From: Porphyrobacter sp. HT-58-2 | GTDB taxonomy: Bacteria; Pseudomonadota; Alphaproteobacteria; Sphingomonadales; Sphingomonadaceae | NCBI RefSeq assembly: GCF_002952215.1 | Contig: NZ_CP022600.1 | Coordinates: 620,001 to 684,000 of the forward strand | Reading direction: 5' to 3' | Length of the DNA stretch: 64,000 nt | Shown here: positions 52,902 through 62,963 of the stretch, one piece after another | Position numbering within the stretch: the stretch's first letter is position 1 | Layout: each line of letters starts with the position of its first letter | Notes under the pieces: generated by a model | What the model was told of the DNA's origin: nothing | Databases searched by the model: none | The model's input: the letters and a program-made list of their open reading frames with translations, nothing else | Program-made: the position numbers and the translations under genes

Positions 52902-53035
52902 TTCGTCGATCCTCGGGTGAAGGCACAGGCACTTGCCGTGCAACAATGTCTCATTAGAACAAGCATCATAGGCCCAAGCACCGCGACTTTCCACCCGCAG
53001 GCGGCTTGGACGCCATCAGGAAGGGATCGCTTACG

Positions 53036-55240
53036 ATGACCAGACTTGTCAGCGCCATGGCACTTGCTACCGCACTTGCCGCCACCAGTTTGGCGCCCGC
53101 CGCCGCGCTAGCCACCACCCGAGAGGATTCGACCCGCGTGACCACGTCTTCCGCATCCGAGATCAAGCCCCCCGTCGCTGCAAAGCGTCCGCACACCTAC
53201 ACCCATCACGGGATCACCATCGAAGACCCCTATGACTGGCTCTACGACAAGTCCTACCCGGTGGTGGACGACGAGGATGTGCTGAATCACGTCAAGGCCG
53301 AGAACGCCTATTTCGAAGCGCATATGGCCGCACAGGCCCCCTTCACCGAGGCGCTGTTCACCGAGATGCGGGCGCGCATCAAGGAAGACGATTCCACCGT
53401 TCCGCAAAAGGATGGCGATTACCTCTACTGGTCAGAGTTCGAGGAAGGCGCGCAATATCGCAAGCACTGGCGCAAGCCTGTCGCGGGCGGCGAGCCGCAG
53501 CTGCTGATCGACGAGAACGAACTGGCGAAGGATCTCGAATATTTCCGCCTCGGCGCGGCCTCGATCAGCCAGAACGGGCGCTATCTCGCCTTTTCGACCG
53601 ACACCAACGGGTCGGAACGCTACACCGGGCGAATCAAGGACTTGCAGACCGGCGAGCTGCTGCCCGACGTGCTCGAAAACCTGCGCGGCGATCTGGTGTG
53701 GGTCGCGAATGATACCGCGCTGGTCTATGGCCCTTCGACCGAGGAATGGCGCACGCTGGAGGCGAAGCTCCATGTGATCGGCACCCCGAACGAACAGGAC
53801 GTTACGCTCTACAAGGAGGAAGACCAGTCCTTCGGCGTCGGCACCGGGCTGACGGCGCAGGAAGACTGGCTGATCATCGCCACCGGCGACAACGAGACGA
53901 GCGAGGTGCGCCTTGTCCCCGCCGCCAACCCGACCGCCAAGCCGATCCTTGTGAAGGCGCGCAAGAAGGGCGTCGAATATGGCGTCGACGTGCGTGATGG
54001 CGAGCTGTGGGTGTGGACCAATGACGATCACATCAACTTCCGCCTCGCCAAGGCGAAGCTGGAAACGCCGGGCGATTGGCAGACTGTCATCCCCGGTTCG
54101 GACGATTTCTATCTGACGGGTTTCGACCTGTTCAAGGACTTCTTCGTGACGGAAGGTCGGCTGAACGGCCTCGATCAGATCCAGCTGCGGCAATACAGCG
54201 ATCCGGCGAAGATCACGCCGATCACCTTCCCCGAGCCGAGCTATACCGCGGGCCTTTCGAACAACCCCGAATATGACATGAAGGTGCTGCGCCTGTCCTA
54301 TCAGTCGATGGTGACGCCCAGCACGGTCTATGATTACGACGTTGCGACCGGCAAGCTCGCCACGCTGAAGACGCAGGAAATCCCGAGCGGTTATGACCCC
54401 TCGCTCTATGTCGCAGAGCGTCTGACGGTGCAGGCGCGCGACGGGACGATGGTGCCGGTCAGCATCATGATGCGCAAGGACCGCGCCGAACTGCTGAAGA
54501 AAGCGGGCATCGAGGGGCCGGGGCCACTCCATCTCTATGCCTATGGCGCCTATGGCTATGCCGTGCCGCCGAGCTTCTCGACCACGCGTTTGAGCCTCGT
54601 GGACCGCGGCTTTGCCTATGCCATCGCCCACATCCGCGGCGGCGACGATCTCGGGCGGCGCTGGTATCTGCAGGGCAAGCTGTTCGAGCGGATGAACACC
54701 TTCAACGATTTCGTCGATGTCGGCCGGGGGCTGATCGCCAAGGGCTATACCGCCGAGGGCAAGGTGACCGCCAGCGGCGGTTCGGCGGGCGGCGAGTTGA
54801 TGGGGGCGATCATCAATCAGGACCCCAAGCAATATGGCGCGATCGTTGCCCATGTGCCGTTCGTCGACGTGGTCAACACCATGCTCAACGAAAAGCTGCC
54901 GCTGACCCCGGGCGAATGGCAGGAATGGGGCAACCCGATCACCGACAAGGCGGCGTTTGCCTATATGCTGGCCTATTCGCCCTATGATCAGGTGACCGCC
55001 AAGGCCTACCCGCCGATGCTGGTGACCGCAGGCCTCAACGATCCGCGCGTGACCTATTGGGAACCGGCCAAGTGGGTCGCCAAGCTGCGCGAGCTCAAGA
55101 CCGACGACAACCTGCTGCTGATGAAGACCAACATGGGCGCAGGCCACGGCGGGCAGTCGGGCCGCTGGAACAGCCTCAAGGAGACGGCGGAGGAATACGC
55201 CTTCATCCTGTGGCAGATGGGCATGGCGCCGAAAGAGTGA
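53036..55240 (+). CDS. S9 family oligopeptidase (protease II-like), exported
   Basis: The 734-aa prolyl-oligopeptidase-family enzyme starts at ATG 53036 with a clear signal peptide (MTRLVSAMALATALAATSLA), so it is periplasmic. A seven-bladed propeller (about 100-450) precedes the hydrolase domain. The catalytic Ser583 is in ASGGSAGGELMG, Asp lies near GLNDPRVTYWEPAKW and His in GAGHGGQSGR. Sequence style is closest to oligopeptidase B (cleavage after basic residues). Its TGA overlaps the next GTG start. Confidence 0.92.
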   Translation: MTRLVSAMALATALAATSLAPAAALATTREDSTRVTTSSASEIKPPVAAKRPHTYTHHGITIEDPYDWLYDKSYPVVDDEDVLNHVKAENAYFEAHMAAQAPFTEALFTEMRARIKEDDSTVPQKDGDYLYWSEFEEGAQYRKHWRKPVAGGEPQLLIDENELAKDLEYFRLGAASISQNGRYLAFSTDTNGSERYTGRIKDLQTGELLPDVLENLRGDLVWVANDTALVYGPSTEEWRTLEAKLHVIGTPNEQDVTLYKEEDQSFGVGTGLTAQEDWLIIATGDNETSEVRLVPAANPTAKPILVKARKKGVEYGVDVRDGELWVWTNDDHINFRLAKAKLETPGDWQTVIPGSDDFYLTGFDLFKDFFVTEGRLNGLDQIQLRQYSDPAKITPITFPEPSYTAGLSNNPEYDMKVLRLSYQSMVTPSTVYDYDVATGKLATLKTQEIPSGYDPSLYVAERLTVQARDGTMVPVSIMMRKDRAELLKKAGIEGPGPLHLYAYGAYGYAVPPSFSTTRLSLVDRGFAYAIAHIRGGDDLGRRWYLQGKLFERMNTFNDFVDVGRGLIAKGYTAEGKVTASGGSAGGELMGAIINQDPKQYGAIVAHVPFVDVVNTMLNEKLPLTPGEWQEWGNPITDKAAFAYMLAYSPYDQVTAKAYPPMLVTAGLNDPRVTYWEPAKWVAKLRELKTDDNLLLMKTNMGAGHGGQSGRWNSLKETAEEYAFILWQMGMAPKE

Positions 55241-55644
55241 CCCACCGCTTCACCCGCACCTTCGTGGCCTCCCGTGAGCACATCGACGAACTCGGCCACG
55301 TCAACAACACCGTGTGGGTGCAGTGGATTCAGGATATGGCCACCGCCCACTGGGACGCGGTTGCGCGGCCCGAGGATCGTGCCGCGTTCTTCTGGGTCGT
55401 GGTGCGGCACGAGATCGACTATCGCGGCAACGTGTCCGAGGGCGCGGAAGTCCGCGCCGAGACATGGATCGAAGGCCCGGCGCAGGGCGCGAAATCGCTC
55501 CGCCGGGTGGAGTTCACCGACGCTTCCGGCAAGCGCCTCGTCAGCGCGGCGACGACATGGGCGATGCTCGACCGCGCGACCGGACGGCTGGCGCGGGTGC
55601 GACCCGAGGTGCTTGAGCCTTTCACCGCCGGTCAGGCGGCCTGA
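55237..55644 (+). CDS. 4HBT hot-dog acyl-CoA thioesterase
   Basis: The 135-aa protein starts at GTG 55237, overlapping the S9 peptidase stop (GTGA). The YbgC/4HBT-like motif HIDELGHVNNTVWVQWIQD carries the catalytic Asp region; VVVRHEIDYRGNVSEGAEV and ATTWAMLDRATGRLARV complete the fold. It hydrolyses a short or aromatic acyl-CoA thioester; the substrate is unknown. It converges with the GGDEF gene, overlapping by 13 nt. Confidence 0.85.
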   Translation: MTHRFTRTFVASREHIDELGHVNNTVWVQWIQDMATAHWDAVARPEDRAAFFWVVVRHEIDYRGNVSEGAEVRAETWIEGPAQGAKSLRRVEFTDASGKRLVSAATTWAMLDRATGRLARVRPEVLEPFTAGQAA

Positions 55645-57398
55645 TCTTCCTGCCGGCGGCGTTCCGGGGCCATGCCGAACACGGTCAGGCGTTCATAGGC
55701 GAGCCGGTTGCGCCCGCTCGCCTTGGCTTCGTACATCAGCGCATCGGCGCGGGCGTAGAATTCGGTGAAGGTCATCTTGTGATGGCCTGCATCCCCCAGC
55801 ATCACCACGCCCATGCTCGCCGTTACCGGCAGATCGAGCCCCGGCACTTCCTTGGCGATGCGGATCGGGATCGCCTGCCGCAAGGCCTCGGCCCGCTCCA
55901 GCGTGCGCTGACCGCGCAGCAACACCACGAATTCCTCGCCGCCCAGCCGCACCGCCACCGCGTCGCGATCTCCGGTTGCGCGGATCGCGCTCGCGCAGGC
56001 AACCAGCGCGGCATCGCCGACCTGGTGGCCGTGAAGATCGTTGATCGCCTTGAACCGGTCGAGATCGACCAGCGCAAAGGTATCGAAGCCCTGCGCCAGC
56101 AGCTCCTCGAAACGCGCCTCGATGGCACGGCGGTTCATCAGCCCGGTGAGCGAATCGCGGGTCGATATCTGTTCCAGCATCCGCGCTTCCGTCAGCGCCG
56201 CATCGCGCTCGCGCCGCAGGGCAAGGAAGCGGTCTGCTATCGCGAGGCTGATCACCACCACTTCGATCCCGACCGCGATGTAGATCATCTGGTCGAGGCT
56301 GGCCGGGCCGACATGCCAGCCCAACCCGCGCAGCAGCCGTTCGACCGAAGCGATAATGATCGGCAGCCACGCCAGCGTGATGAAACGCGCCGACCGGCTG
56401 CCGCGCAGCACGGCTTCGAGCACCGCGGCAGAGATCACCGCGATATAGGGCAGGAACGTCACGAAATAGCCGATGTCGTCGAACGGCTGGGTCGCATCGA
56501 GCTGGAGCGCGAAGAAGCCCGGCACCAGCATGGTGAACCAGGCCGTGGCAAAGGTCATGCGCCGCATCACGCGTGACTGCGCGCCGCGTTCGAGGAAAGC
56601 GATCAGGAACAGGGCCGACAGCCCTGCGCCCATCGCATAGGACAGCGGCCCCAATACTGCCATCAGCGCAACCGGCAGAGTGACGAAGGCCGAAGCCAGC
56701 CCTCCGGCGGTCAGGACATAGACCATCATCGCCGCCACCATTGCGGCGTGCAGAACCACGAAGCGTTCGCGCAGCACCATGAAGAAGCTGATGTCGAACA
56801 GCATCGGTAGCACCAGCATCCCCATCACGAAGGCGAGCAGCATCAAGTCGATCTGGGGCCATGCTGCGGCTGCGGGGTCTTGGGCGATGCGCGCCTCGGT
56901 CAGCAGCGGCACCGAATGGGGCGCTTCGATCCGCACCAGCAGCAGGCGGGTGTCATCGGTGATCGCGGGCAAGGGCAGGCGGAACACCGGGCCGGAGGCG
57001 AAGGGTTCGGCGTCGGCCTCGGTATGGCGTGCGCTGCGAACCGTGCCATCGGCATCAATGGCGTGGAAGCTGATCGACTGGAACCGGGCGATGCGGGAGA
57101 AGAACTGGCGCGGCGGTGCCTCGTCACCCCGCCATCCGTCCGCCTCGAAGCGCAGCCACACCGCCGGCACGTTTGATCGCCAGTCGGTATTGCTGCACGT
57201 CCATCCGGCGCGGTCGTTCAGGTCGGTGGCGGAGCGATCAAGCGGCGTTGCGGCATGGCAGGTCGGGGCCTGTGCCGGGGGCAGGGCCGGCACGGCACCT
57301 GCATCCGTTTGCGCGCCAGCATAGGCCGGCCGCGCGGCGGACAGCGCCAGCAGCACAGCGGCCATGCAGAGCCGGATCATAAGGCGCATTCGTCCCAT
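55632..57398 (-). CDS. diguanylate cyclase with 7TMR-DISM-like membrane sensor
   Basis: The 588-aa product has a signal peptide, an extracytoplasmic domain (about 30-175, 7TMR-DISM extracellular type 2-like), seven membrane helices (about 180-390), and a cytoplasmic GGDEF domain. The active motif is GGEEF at residues 486-490, so synthesis of c-di-GMP is expected. The inhibitory I-site RxxD is missing: the corresponding residues read DRDA. Product feedback should therefore be absent. The signal sensed is unknown. Confidence 0.9.
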   Translation of the reverse strand: MGRMRLMIRLCMAAVLLALSAARPAYAGAQTDAGAVPALPPAQAPTCHAATPLDRSATDLNDRAGWTCSNTDWRSNVPAVWLRFEADGWRGDEAPPRQFFSRIARFQSISFHAIDADGTVRSARHTEADAEPFASGPVFRLPLPAITDDTRLLLVRIEAPHSVPLLTEARIAQDPAAAAWPQIDLMLLAFVMGMLVLPMLFDISFFMVLRERFVVLHAAMVAAMMVYVLTAGGLASAFVTLPVALMAVLGPLSYAMGAGLSALFLIAFLERGAQSRVMRRMTFATAWFTMLVPGFFALQLDATQPFDDIGYFVTFLPYIAVISAAVLEAVLRGSRSARFITLAWLPIIIASVERLLRGLGWHVGPASLDQMIYIAVGIEVVVISLAIADRFLALRRERDAALTEARMLEQISTRDSLTGLMNRRAIEARFEELLAQGFDTFALVDLDRFKAINDLHGHQVGDAALVACASAIRATGDRDAVAVRLGGEEFVVLLRGQRTLERAEALRQAIPIRIAKEVPGLDLPVTASMGVVMLGDAGHHKMTFTEFYARADALMYEAKASGRNRLAYERLTVFGMAPERRRQEDQAA

Positions 57399-57619
57399 GG
57401 GCGGGGGCTACCATGAAAGCCCTTACGATGCTGTTAAGCCAGTTATCTCCACTATGGATGAAATGATGTGCGATCTCATGGTGTTACCTGCAAATGACCA
57501 AAGTGTTGCAGGAAGTTGGTGCGCACAGGCTTCCCTTTTTTTGCGTAACCTGCTTGTCACGAAAGCCGCCTAGCGCGCAAAGGCTGGGAATCCGCTGTTC
57601 CGGCCGATCAGGAATATTC

Positions 57620-58678
57620 ATGCCACACCGTTTCACCGCCATTGCCCGGCTCGGCGCCATTTCTGCGCTGGCTGTTACCACGCTGACCGCCTGCGACCTT
57701 GGCGGCAGCACGCGCAGTTCGGTGCACGCGGTCGGTTCCTCGACCGTCTATCCCTTTGCCAAGCTGGTGGCGGAGAACTTCGCGCGCTCCAACCCCGGCA
57801 GCCGTTCGCCGCTGATCGAATCCACCGGCACCGGCAACGGGATCAAGCTGTTCTGTTCGGGCCTCGGCTCGCACACGCCCGATGTCGCCAATGCTTCGCG
57901 CCGGATGAAGGTTTCGGAATTCGAGGATTGCCTCAAGAACCGCGTGGACGAGGTGATCGAGGTGCAGGTCGGGCTTGACGGGATCGCCTTTGCCGCAAGG
58001 CGGGGCGGGATCATGCTGAACCTGTCGCCCAAGATCGTCTATGAGGCGCTGGCCGCGCGGCCCTACGGCAAGCCCCAGACGGCGAAGACATGGCAGGATG
58101 TCGATCCTGCGCTGCCGGATGATCCGATCCTCGTCTATGGCCCGCCCAGCACCTCCGGCACCCGCGATGCGCTCAAGGAACTGGTGCTGGAGGCGGGTTG
58201 CACCACCGATCCGGCGATGAAGGCGCTGAAGGACGCAGACGAGGCGAAATACAAGCAGATCTGCACCGAAGTGCGCGATGATGGCGGCTATGTCGATCAG
58301 GGCGAACAGGACAATCTGATCGTGCAGAAGATCGTCGGCAATCCGCGCGCCGTGGGCGTTTTCGGCTTTTCCTACATGGAAGAAAACGCCGACCGGGTGC
58401 AGGGCCTGCCGATGAACGGGGTTGAGCCGACCTACCAGAACATCGCCAGTTTCAAGTATCCCGGCGCACGGCCGCTCTACATCTACGTCAAGAAGGCGCA
58501 CATGCGCGCGATCCCCGGCCTCAGGGATTTCATGCAGGAATGGGCCGACAGCTGGTCGCCCGGCGGGCCGCTGGCGCGGGTCGGGATGGTGACGATGCCG
58601 GCTGAAACGATGCGCGAAAATGCCGACCGGGTGGAAAAGCTGCGCCTGCTGACCGCCGAGGATCTCGCCGCGAAATAG
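57620..58678 (+). CDS. PstS-like phosphate-binding lipoprotein
   Basis: The 352-aa solute-binding protein starts at ATG 57620 with AGGAA upstream. Lipobox TLTAC places the lipidated Cys at residue 25. The phosphate-binding signatures are VGSSTVYPFAKLVAENF, ESTGTGNGIKLFC and PPSTSGTRDALKELV. The rest of a Pst transporter (pstCAB) does not follow; a DUF2157 gene does. It may work with a distant Pst system or as an orphan sensor. I found no convincing Pho box upstream. Confidence 0.9.
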   Translation: MPHRFTAIARLGAISALAVTTLTACDLGGSTRSSVHAVGSSTVYPFAKLVAENFARSNPGSRSPLIESTGTGNGIKLFCSGLGSHTPDVANASRRMKVSEFEDCLKNRVDEVIEVQVGLDGIAFAARRGGIMLNLSPKIVYEALAARPYGKPQTAKTWQDVDPALPDDPILVYGPPSTSGTRDALKELVLEAGCTTDPAMKALKDADEAKYKQICTEVRDDGGYVDQGEQDNLIVQKIVGNPRAVGVFGFSYMEENADRVQGLPMNGVEPTYQNIASFKYPGARPLYIYVKKAHMRAIPGLRDFMQEWADSWSPGGPLARVGMVTMPAETMRENADRVEKLRLLTAEDLAAK

Positions 58679-58729
58679 CCCGCGCTGTCAGCGATTGCCG
58701 CAGCCTGCCGGGGCGGTTAGATTTGCGGC

Positions 58730-59878
58730 ATGAGCGCGCGCAAGATCGCCGAATGGCACGATGCCGGATTGATCGACACGGCAACGCGTGATCGCCTTGT
58801 CGCCTATGAGGCCGATCACGCCCGCCCGCTGCTGTTGTGGGCGGTTTTCGGGATCGGGGCGCTGGCGATCGGGCTGGGGTTGGTGTCGGTGGTAGCCGCG
58901 AACTGGGAAGACATTCCCGGGCTGCTGCGCCTTACAATCCATCTGGCGTTGATTGCGGGGCTGCTGGCGGTGCTGTTCGCGCGCGAGGAACGGCTGGCGG
59001 AGAAATCCCCGTGGGCGATCGAGGCGCTGGTCTTCACCCTCGCCGCGCTGGGCCTCACCTTCTTTGGGCATATCGGGCAGGTCTATCAGACCTCATCGCC
59101 GCTGTGGCAGCCGCTGGCTGTGTGGCTGGCGCTGTTCGCGCCGCTGCTGTTGCTGACGGGCCGAAGCTGGCCCACCGCGCTGGCGCTGATGGGCGGGGCG
59201 GTATGGTGCGCGTGGGAATATGCTGGGGCAATGACCGACTATGGCAACGGCGGGCCGGGGCTGGGGCTGTTGTTGTGGCTGGCCTTCGTCACCGCGCTGC
59301 CGGTTGCCTTCGCGCCCCTCGCCGCGTGGATGCGCGCCCGTTCTGCCCGGCCCGATTTCTGGCGTCGGCTGGAGCAATTGGCGCTCGCCTATGCCGTTGC
59401 CGGGGCCTCGCTGGCGACCGCGCTCGCCGCTGTCGGAGCCTTTGGCGATGGCGGGCTGACAAAGGAATGGGCGAGCATGGCGACAAGCGGCGCGGTGGCG
59501 CTGGCGGCGGGGCTCGGCGTGGTGCTGGCGCGGCCCGGCACATCGGGCGCGATGGCGGGGGCGATCATCGCGGGCGCGGGGCTGGTGCTGCCGCTGGCCT
59601 ATGCCGCCGACAACCTCACGCTGCCGCCCGCGCTGCTGTTCTTTGCGCTGTGGGGCGGTATCGGCGCCGCTGCGCTTGCGGCCCATTGGCGCGGCGTGTT
59701 CCAGCTGAGCGTCGGCGTGATTGCGCTGCGGCTCATCATCCTCAGCTTCGAACTGGCGGGTGATCTGTTGATGAGCGGCTTCGGGTTGATCCTGTCAGGC
59801 GTGATGATCCTCGGCGTGGCATGGGGCGCGGTGCGGGTGTCGAAGACCTTTGCTCCGGTAAAGGAGGACGCAGCATGA
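58730..59878 (+). CDS. DUF2157 polytopic membrane protein
   Basis: The 382-aa protein has a short soluble N-terminus (KIAEWHDAGLIDTATRDRLV) followed by about eleven transmembrane helices, the arrangement of DUF2157. The conserved FGHIGQVYQTSSPLWQPL segment is present. The function is unknown. Its stop overlaps the ATG of the next gene (ATGA), and DUF2157 with a GDYXXLXY protein is a recurrent pair, so the two probably act together in the membrane. Confidence 0.88.
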   Translation: MSARKIAEWHDAGLIDTATRDRLVAYEADHARPLLLWAVFGIGALAIGLGLVSVVAANWEDIPGLLRLTIHLALIAGLLAVLFAREERLAEKSPWAIEALVFTLAALGLTFFGHIGQVYQTSSPLWQPLAVWLALFAPLLLLTGRSWPTALALMGGAVWCAWEYAGAMTDYGNGGPGLGLLLWLAFVTALPVAFAPLAAWMRARSARPDFWRRLEQLALAYAVAGASLATALAAVGAFGDGGLTKEWASMATSGAVALAAGLGVVLARPGTSGAMAGAIIAGAGLVLPLAYAADNLTLPPALLFFALWGGIGAAALAAHWRGVFQLSVGVIALRLIILSFELAGDLLMSGFGLILSGVMILGVAWGAVRVSKTFAPVKEDAA

Positions 59879-60435
59879 AGCGGCTCGCCCGTCTTGCTGC
59901 TCTCGCTTTGCCGGTTGCGGGGCTTGCCGCCCTGTGGCTCCAGAGCGACCGCACCTACCACTCCGGCACCGAATGGGAGGTGCCGATCATGGGCTACGAC
60001 CCGCGCGATTACCTGCGCGGTCACTATGTCGAGTTCAGCTATGATTGGCCGGGCAGCGAGAGACTGGGCGATATCATTTACGATGCCCTGTGCCTTGAAG
60101 GCGAAGCTCCCGTGGTTGCCAATGTGGTATGGCTGAACGACGGGCAAAAGTGCGACCACCCGGTGCGTGCCGATGCAAGCGGGGTTTATCAAGGTGATGC
60201 GTTGTGGCGTGGCCGCCTCTACATCGGGCAGGACCGCGCGCGGACGCTTGAGGAGCAGCTTCAGAACCGCGACCAGCGCGGGATCGTTACCATCCGCCAG
60301 CGCGAGGACGGCAGCTTCACTCCCATCGGCATCCGCTTCCGCCCGCTCACCCCCGAGGAAATCGCCGCACGTGATCCGCCGGCGAACGAAGAGGCGGAGG
60401 ACCAGCGCCCCCCGCCCCCGATCATGTCCGAATAA
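59875..60435 (+). CDS. GDYXXLXY-domain exported protein
   Basis: The 186-aa product starts at ATG 59875, overlapping the DUF2157 stop. It has a hydrophobic N-terminus (LARLAALALPVAGLAALWL) and the family motif region MGYDPRDYLRGHYVEFSYDW, here RDYLRGHY rather than GDYxxLxY. The C-terminus is Pro/Glu-rich. It is thought to be periplasmic, anchored or secreted; the biochemical role is unknown. Confidence 0.87.
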   Translation: MKRLARLAALALPVAGLAALWLQSDRTYHSGTEWEVPIMGYDPRDYLRGHYVEFSYDWPGSERLGDIIYDALCLEGEAPVVANVVWLNDGQKCDHPVRADASGVYQGDALWRGRLYIGQDRARTLEEQLQNRDQRGIVTIRQREDGSFTPIGIRFRPLTPEEIAARDPPANEEAEDQRPPPPIMSE

Positions 60436-60446
60436 CCGAACCTGCC

Positions 60447-62828
60447 TCAGAACTTGGCGGTTAGCTCCACCCCGAAGAAGCGCGGTTCGCCCGGGATGAA
60501 GGTGGGGATGGTGAAGGCCCCGCCGGTATTGCCCGCGTCCAGCAGGAAGTCCTTGCCAAAGGCATTGCGGATGAAGCCCGCGATTTCGTAGCGCCCGTCG
60601 GCAAAACTCACCCCGGCACGTGCGTTGACCAGCGTGATCGGGCCTTGCGAAATCAGCGGGTTGTTCGGAACCTCGAAAAAGATCGTGCTGCGGTGCGTCA
60701 CGCTCGGCGTGGCGAAGAAGCGCATTCCATCGCCAAATTCGTGATCCACCGTGAACCCGCCCGAGGCCTGCCATTCCGGTTGCAGACGGAAGCGCGCACC
60801 CGAAAAGGCGGGCGAGAACGCGCCGTCACGGTCGATCCCGCCGTCGATAAAGCCGACATTGCCGAACACATTCAGCCAGTCGTTCACCTGAACCGCCAGT
60901 TCCGCCTCGACCCCGAGGTTGCTGGCGCGCCCGGCGCTCGCAGTGACGAAGGCCCCGGTCGGATTGCCATTGGCATCGAGCTGGGCGATCGACACCTGGA
61001 AGTCGTCATAGATCTGGTAATAGACCCCGATCGAGCCCGACACCCCGCCAGAGGCCAGCTTGAGCCCGCCTTCGTAGTTCCAGACGGTTTCTTCCGCGAT
61101 GTTCTGGACATTGGGGACGACCTGCCCCGCGCTGCGCGCCGCGGCCACCTGCACCACCGGCGAACGGCGGCCCTTGGACACAGTGGCGAAGACGTTGAGA
61201 TCATCGTTGATGCGGTAGAGCACGTTGAAGCGCGGCAGCCAGGCATCGAAGCTGCGCTGAGCGGTGAAGGTGCGCCCGCCGGTGTCGATCTGGCCGGGGA
61301 TCAGGGGTGCGCCGCTGATCTGGCTGTTCGGCACATCGGCAAGGAAACCCGAACGGCGCGATTCGTTGAGGAAGCGGATGCCTGCGGTCAGCTCGAGCGC
61401 GTCGGTCGCGATCCAGGTGACATCGGCGAACACCGAATAGGCCTCGTTGCGGCCCTGGTTCTCGAACACCGAGGCATAGGGGATCGCCGCTGCCGCGCCG
61501 CCGGTGATCAGCCCGGTCGCGCCCGCTGCCGGAACGCTGCCATCGGGCGCAACGCAGGGAAGGCCGGGGATCAGCGGCGCGCCGAACAGGCTGGTAAGGC
61601 ACTGCAGGAAGGTGCCTTCCTCGGTCGCGAAGGGGACGTTCTGGCGGCCATCCTCGATGAAGATGTTCCAACCCGCGCTCGCCCGCAGACGGTCACCGGC
61701 ATAGGCAAAACGGCCTTCGTGGCTGAACTGCCAGCCATCGGCGATTTCGCTGAATTCGAGGAAGGGCGCCGCGCTGCCGTCTGCATCGAACACTTCGCGG
61801 CTGTCGAATTCGCGGTAGCCGTTGACGGTGGTGAAGCTCCAGCCATCACCGAAGCTGTATTCGGCAGTGAGGTTGAGGTCATAGACCTCGCGGTTGAGGC
61901 CAAGCTGATCATCACCCAGCGCCGCGGCCCCTGCCGGATTGCCGCCGAGATTGGCGTTCTCGAAGGCATTGGCCGGGCCGCCCGGTGCGCCCGCGAAGGC
62001 CGGGAAGCGGCCCGAGATGAAGGGCGTCCCGCCGTTCCTCTGCTGGTCATAGGTGGCGACCAGATCGAGCGTGAAATCGGCGCTCGGCGTGTAGCGCAGC
62101 GAACCGCGCAGGCCGAGCTGGTTCTGGGCGTAGAGATCCTTGTCCTGATTGGGGCTGAGGTTCCTGACATAGCCATCGCGCGTGCGCCATTCGCCCGCAA
62201 GGCGCGCCGCTATCACGTCCGAACCGATATTGATGTGGCCGCCCAGCATGGTCTGGTTGAAATTGCCGTAGCTGCCGCGCACTTCGCCCGAAAAGCCTTC
62301 GCGCGGTTTCGCCGAGACAAGGCTGATCGCGCCGATCGCGCTGGCGGTGCCGAACAGGGTCGCCTGCGGCCCCTTGATCACTTCGACACGCTCAAGGTCG
62401 TAGATCGCCTGATAGCTCCCGCGCGATCGCGAGATGTCGACGCCGTTGTAATAGAGTGTGACGCGCGGGCCTTGCTGTGCCGAGCCGCTGTCCGAGGTGA
62501 TGCCGCGGATGACGATGCCGGGGTTGTTGGCGCTCTGCTCCTGAATCAGCAGGCCGGGGGTGTAGTAGGACAGCTCGTCGAGATCGGTGACGCCCAGCTC
62601 GCGGATGCGCTGCCCGCCAAGCGCCGAAATGGTGATCGGCACATCGAGCGCACGCTGTTCGATCTTCTGCGAGGTGACGATGATTTCGTTGCCGGAGAAT
62701 TTCTCGTCCTCGGTGGCCGGGGCGGTGGTGTCCTGCGCGAAGGCGGCCTGCGGCACGGCGGCAAGGGTGCCTGAAAGAACGGTGGCGAGCGCGATCAGCG
62801 ACACGCGGGTGAAAGGGGTGTGGGTCAT
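60447..62828 (-). CDS. TonB-dependent outer-membrane receptor
   Basis: The 793-aa receptor starts at ATG 62828 with signal peptide MTHTPFTRVSLIALATVLSG ending near AFAQ. A TonB-box-like EIIVTSQKIEQ, the plug domain (to about residue 170, with IVIRGITSDSGS and VEVIKGPQATLFG) and a 22-strand barrel follow, ending in ELTAKF with terminal Phe. The plug lacks features that would name a substrate; siderophore, vitamin or glycan are all possible. It converges on no transporter gene here, and its 3' end faces the DUF2157/GDYXXLXY pair. Confidence 0.92.
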   Translation of the reverse strand: MTHTPFTRVSLIALATVLSGTLAAVPQAAFAQDTTAPATEDEKFSGNEIIVTSQKIEQRALDVPITISALGGQRIRELGVTDLDELSYYTPGLLIQEQSANNPGIVIRGITSDSGSAQQGPRVTLYYNGVDISRSRGSYQAIYDLERVEVIKGPQATLFGTASAIGAISLVSAKPREGFSGEVRGSYGNFNQTMLGGHINIGSDVIAARLAGEWRTRDGYVRNLSPNQDKDLYAQNQLGLRGSLRYTPSADFTLDLVATYDQQRNGGTPFISGRFPAFAGAPGGPANAFENANLGGNPAGAAALGDDQLGLNREVYDLNLTAEYSFGDGWSFTTVNGYREFDSREVFDADGSAAPFLEFSEIADGWQFSHEGRFAYAGDRLRASAGWNIFIEDGRQNVPFATEEGTFLQCLTSLFGAPLIPGLPCVAPDGSVPAAGATGLITGGAAAAIPYASVFENQGRNEAYSVFADVTWIATDALELTAGIRFLNESRRSGFLADVPNSQISGAPLIPGQIDTGGRTFTAQRSFDAWLPRFNVLYRINDDLNVFATVSKGRRSPVVQVAAARSAGQVVPNVQNIAEETVWNYEGGLKLASGGVSGSIGVYYQIYDDFQVSIAQLDANGNPTGAFVTASAGRASNLGVEAELAVQVNDWLNVFGNVGFIDGGIDRDGAFSPAFSGARFRLQPEWQASGGFTVDHEFGDGMRFFATPSVTHRSTIFFEVPNNPLISQGPITLVNARAGVSFADGRYEIAGFIRNAFGKDFLLDAGNTGGAFTIPTFIPGEPRFFGVELTAKF

Positions 62829-62963
62829 CTCTGGGCTTCCCTGTTGCATGGAGAGAGGCCTTGCCCGTGGCACCGACAAGTGACGGGGAAACGACGATTG
62901 GATGAACCCTGCGTTACGGCGGATTTACAGTTTCGGGACGTTGCAGAAATGTATCTTTGTTGG

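Noticed and set aside
57420..57619. Possible Pho box upstream of the PstS-like gene
   Set aside because: Fragments such as TTGTCAC occur singly, but no pair of CTGTCAT-like repeats with the right spacing was found.
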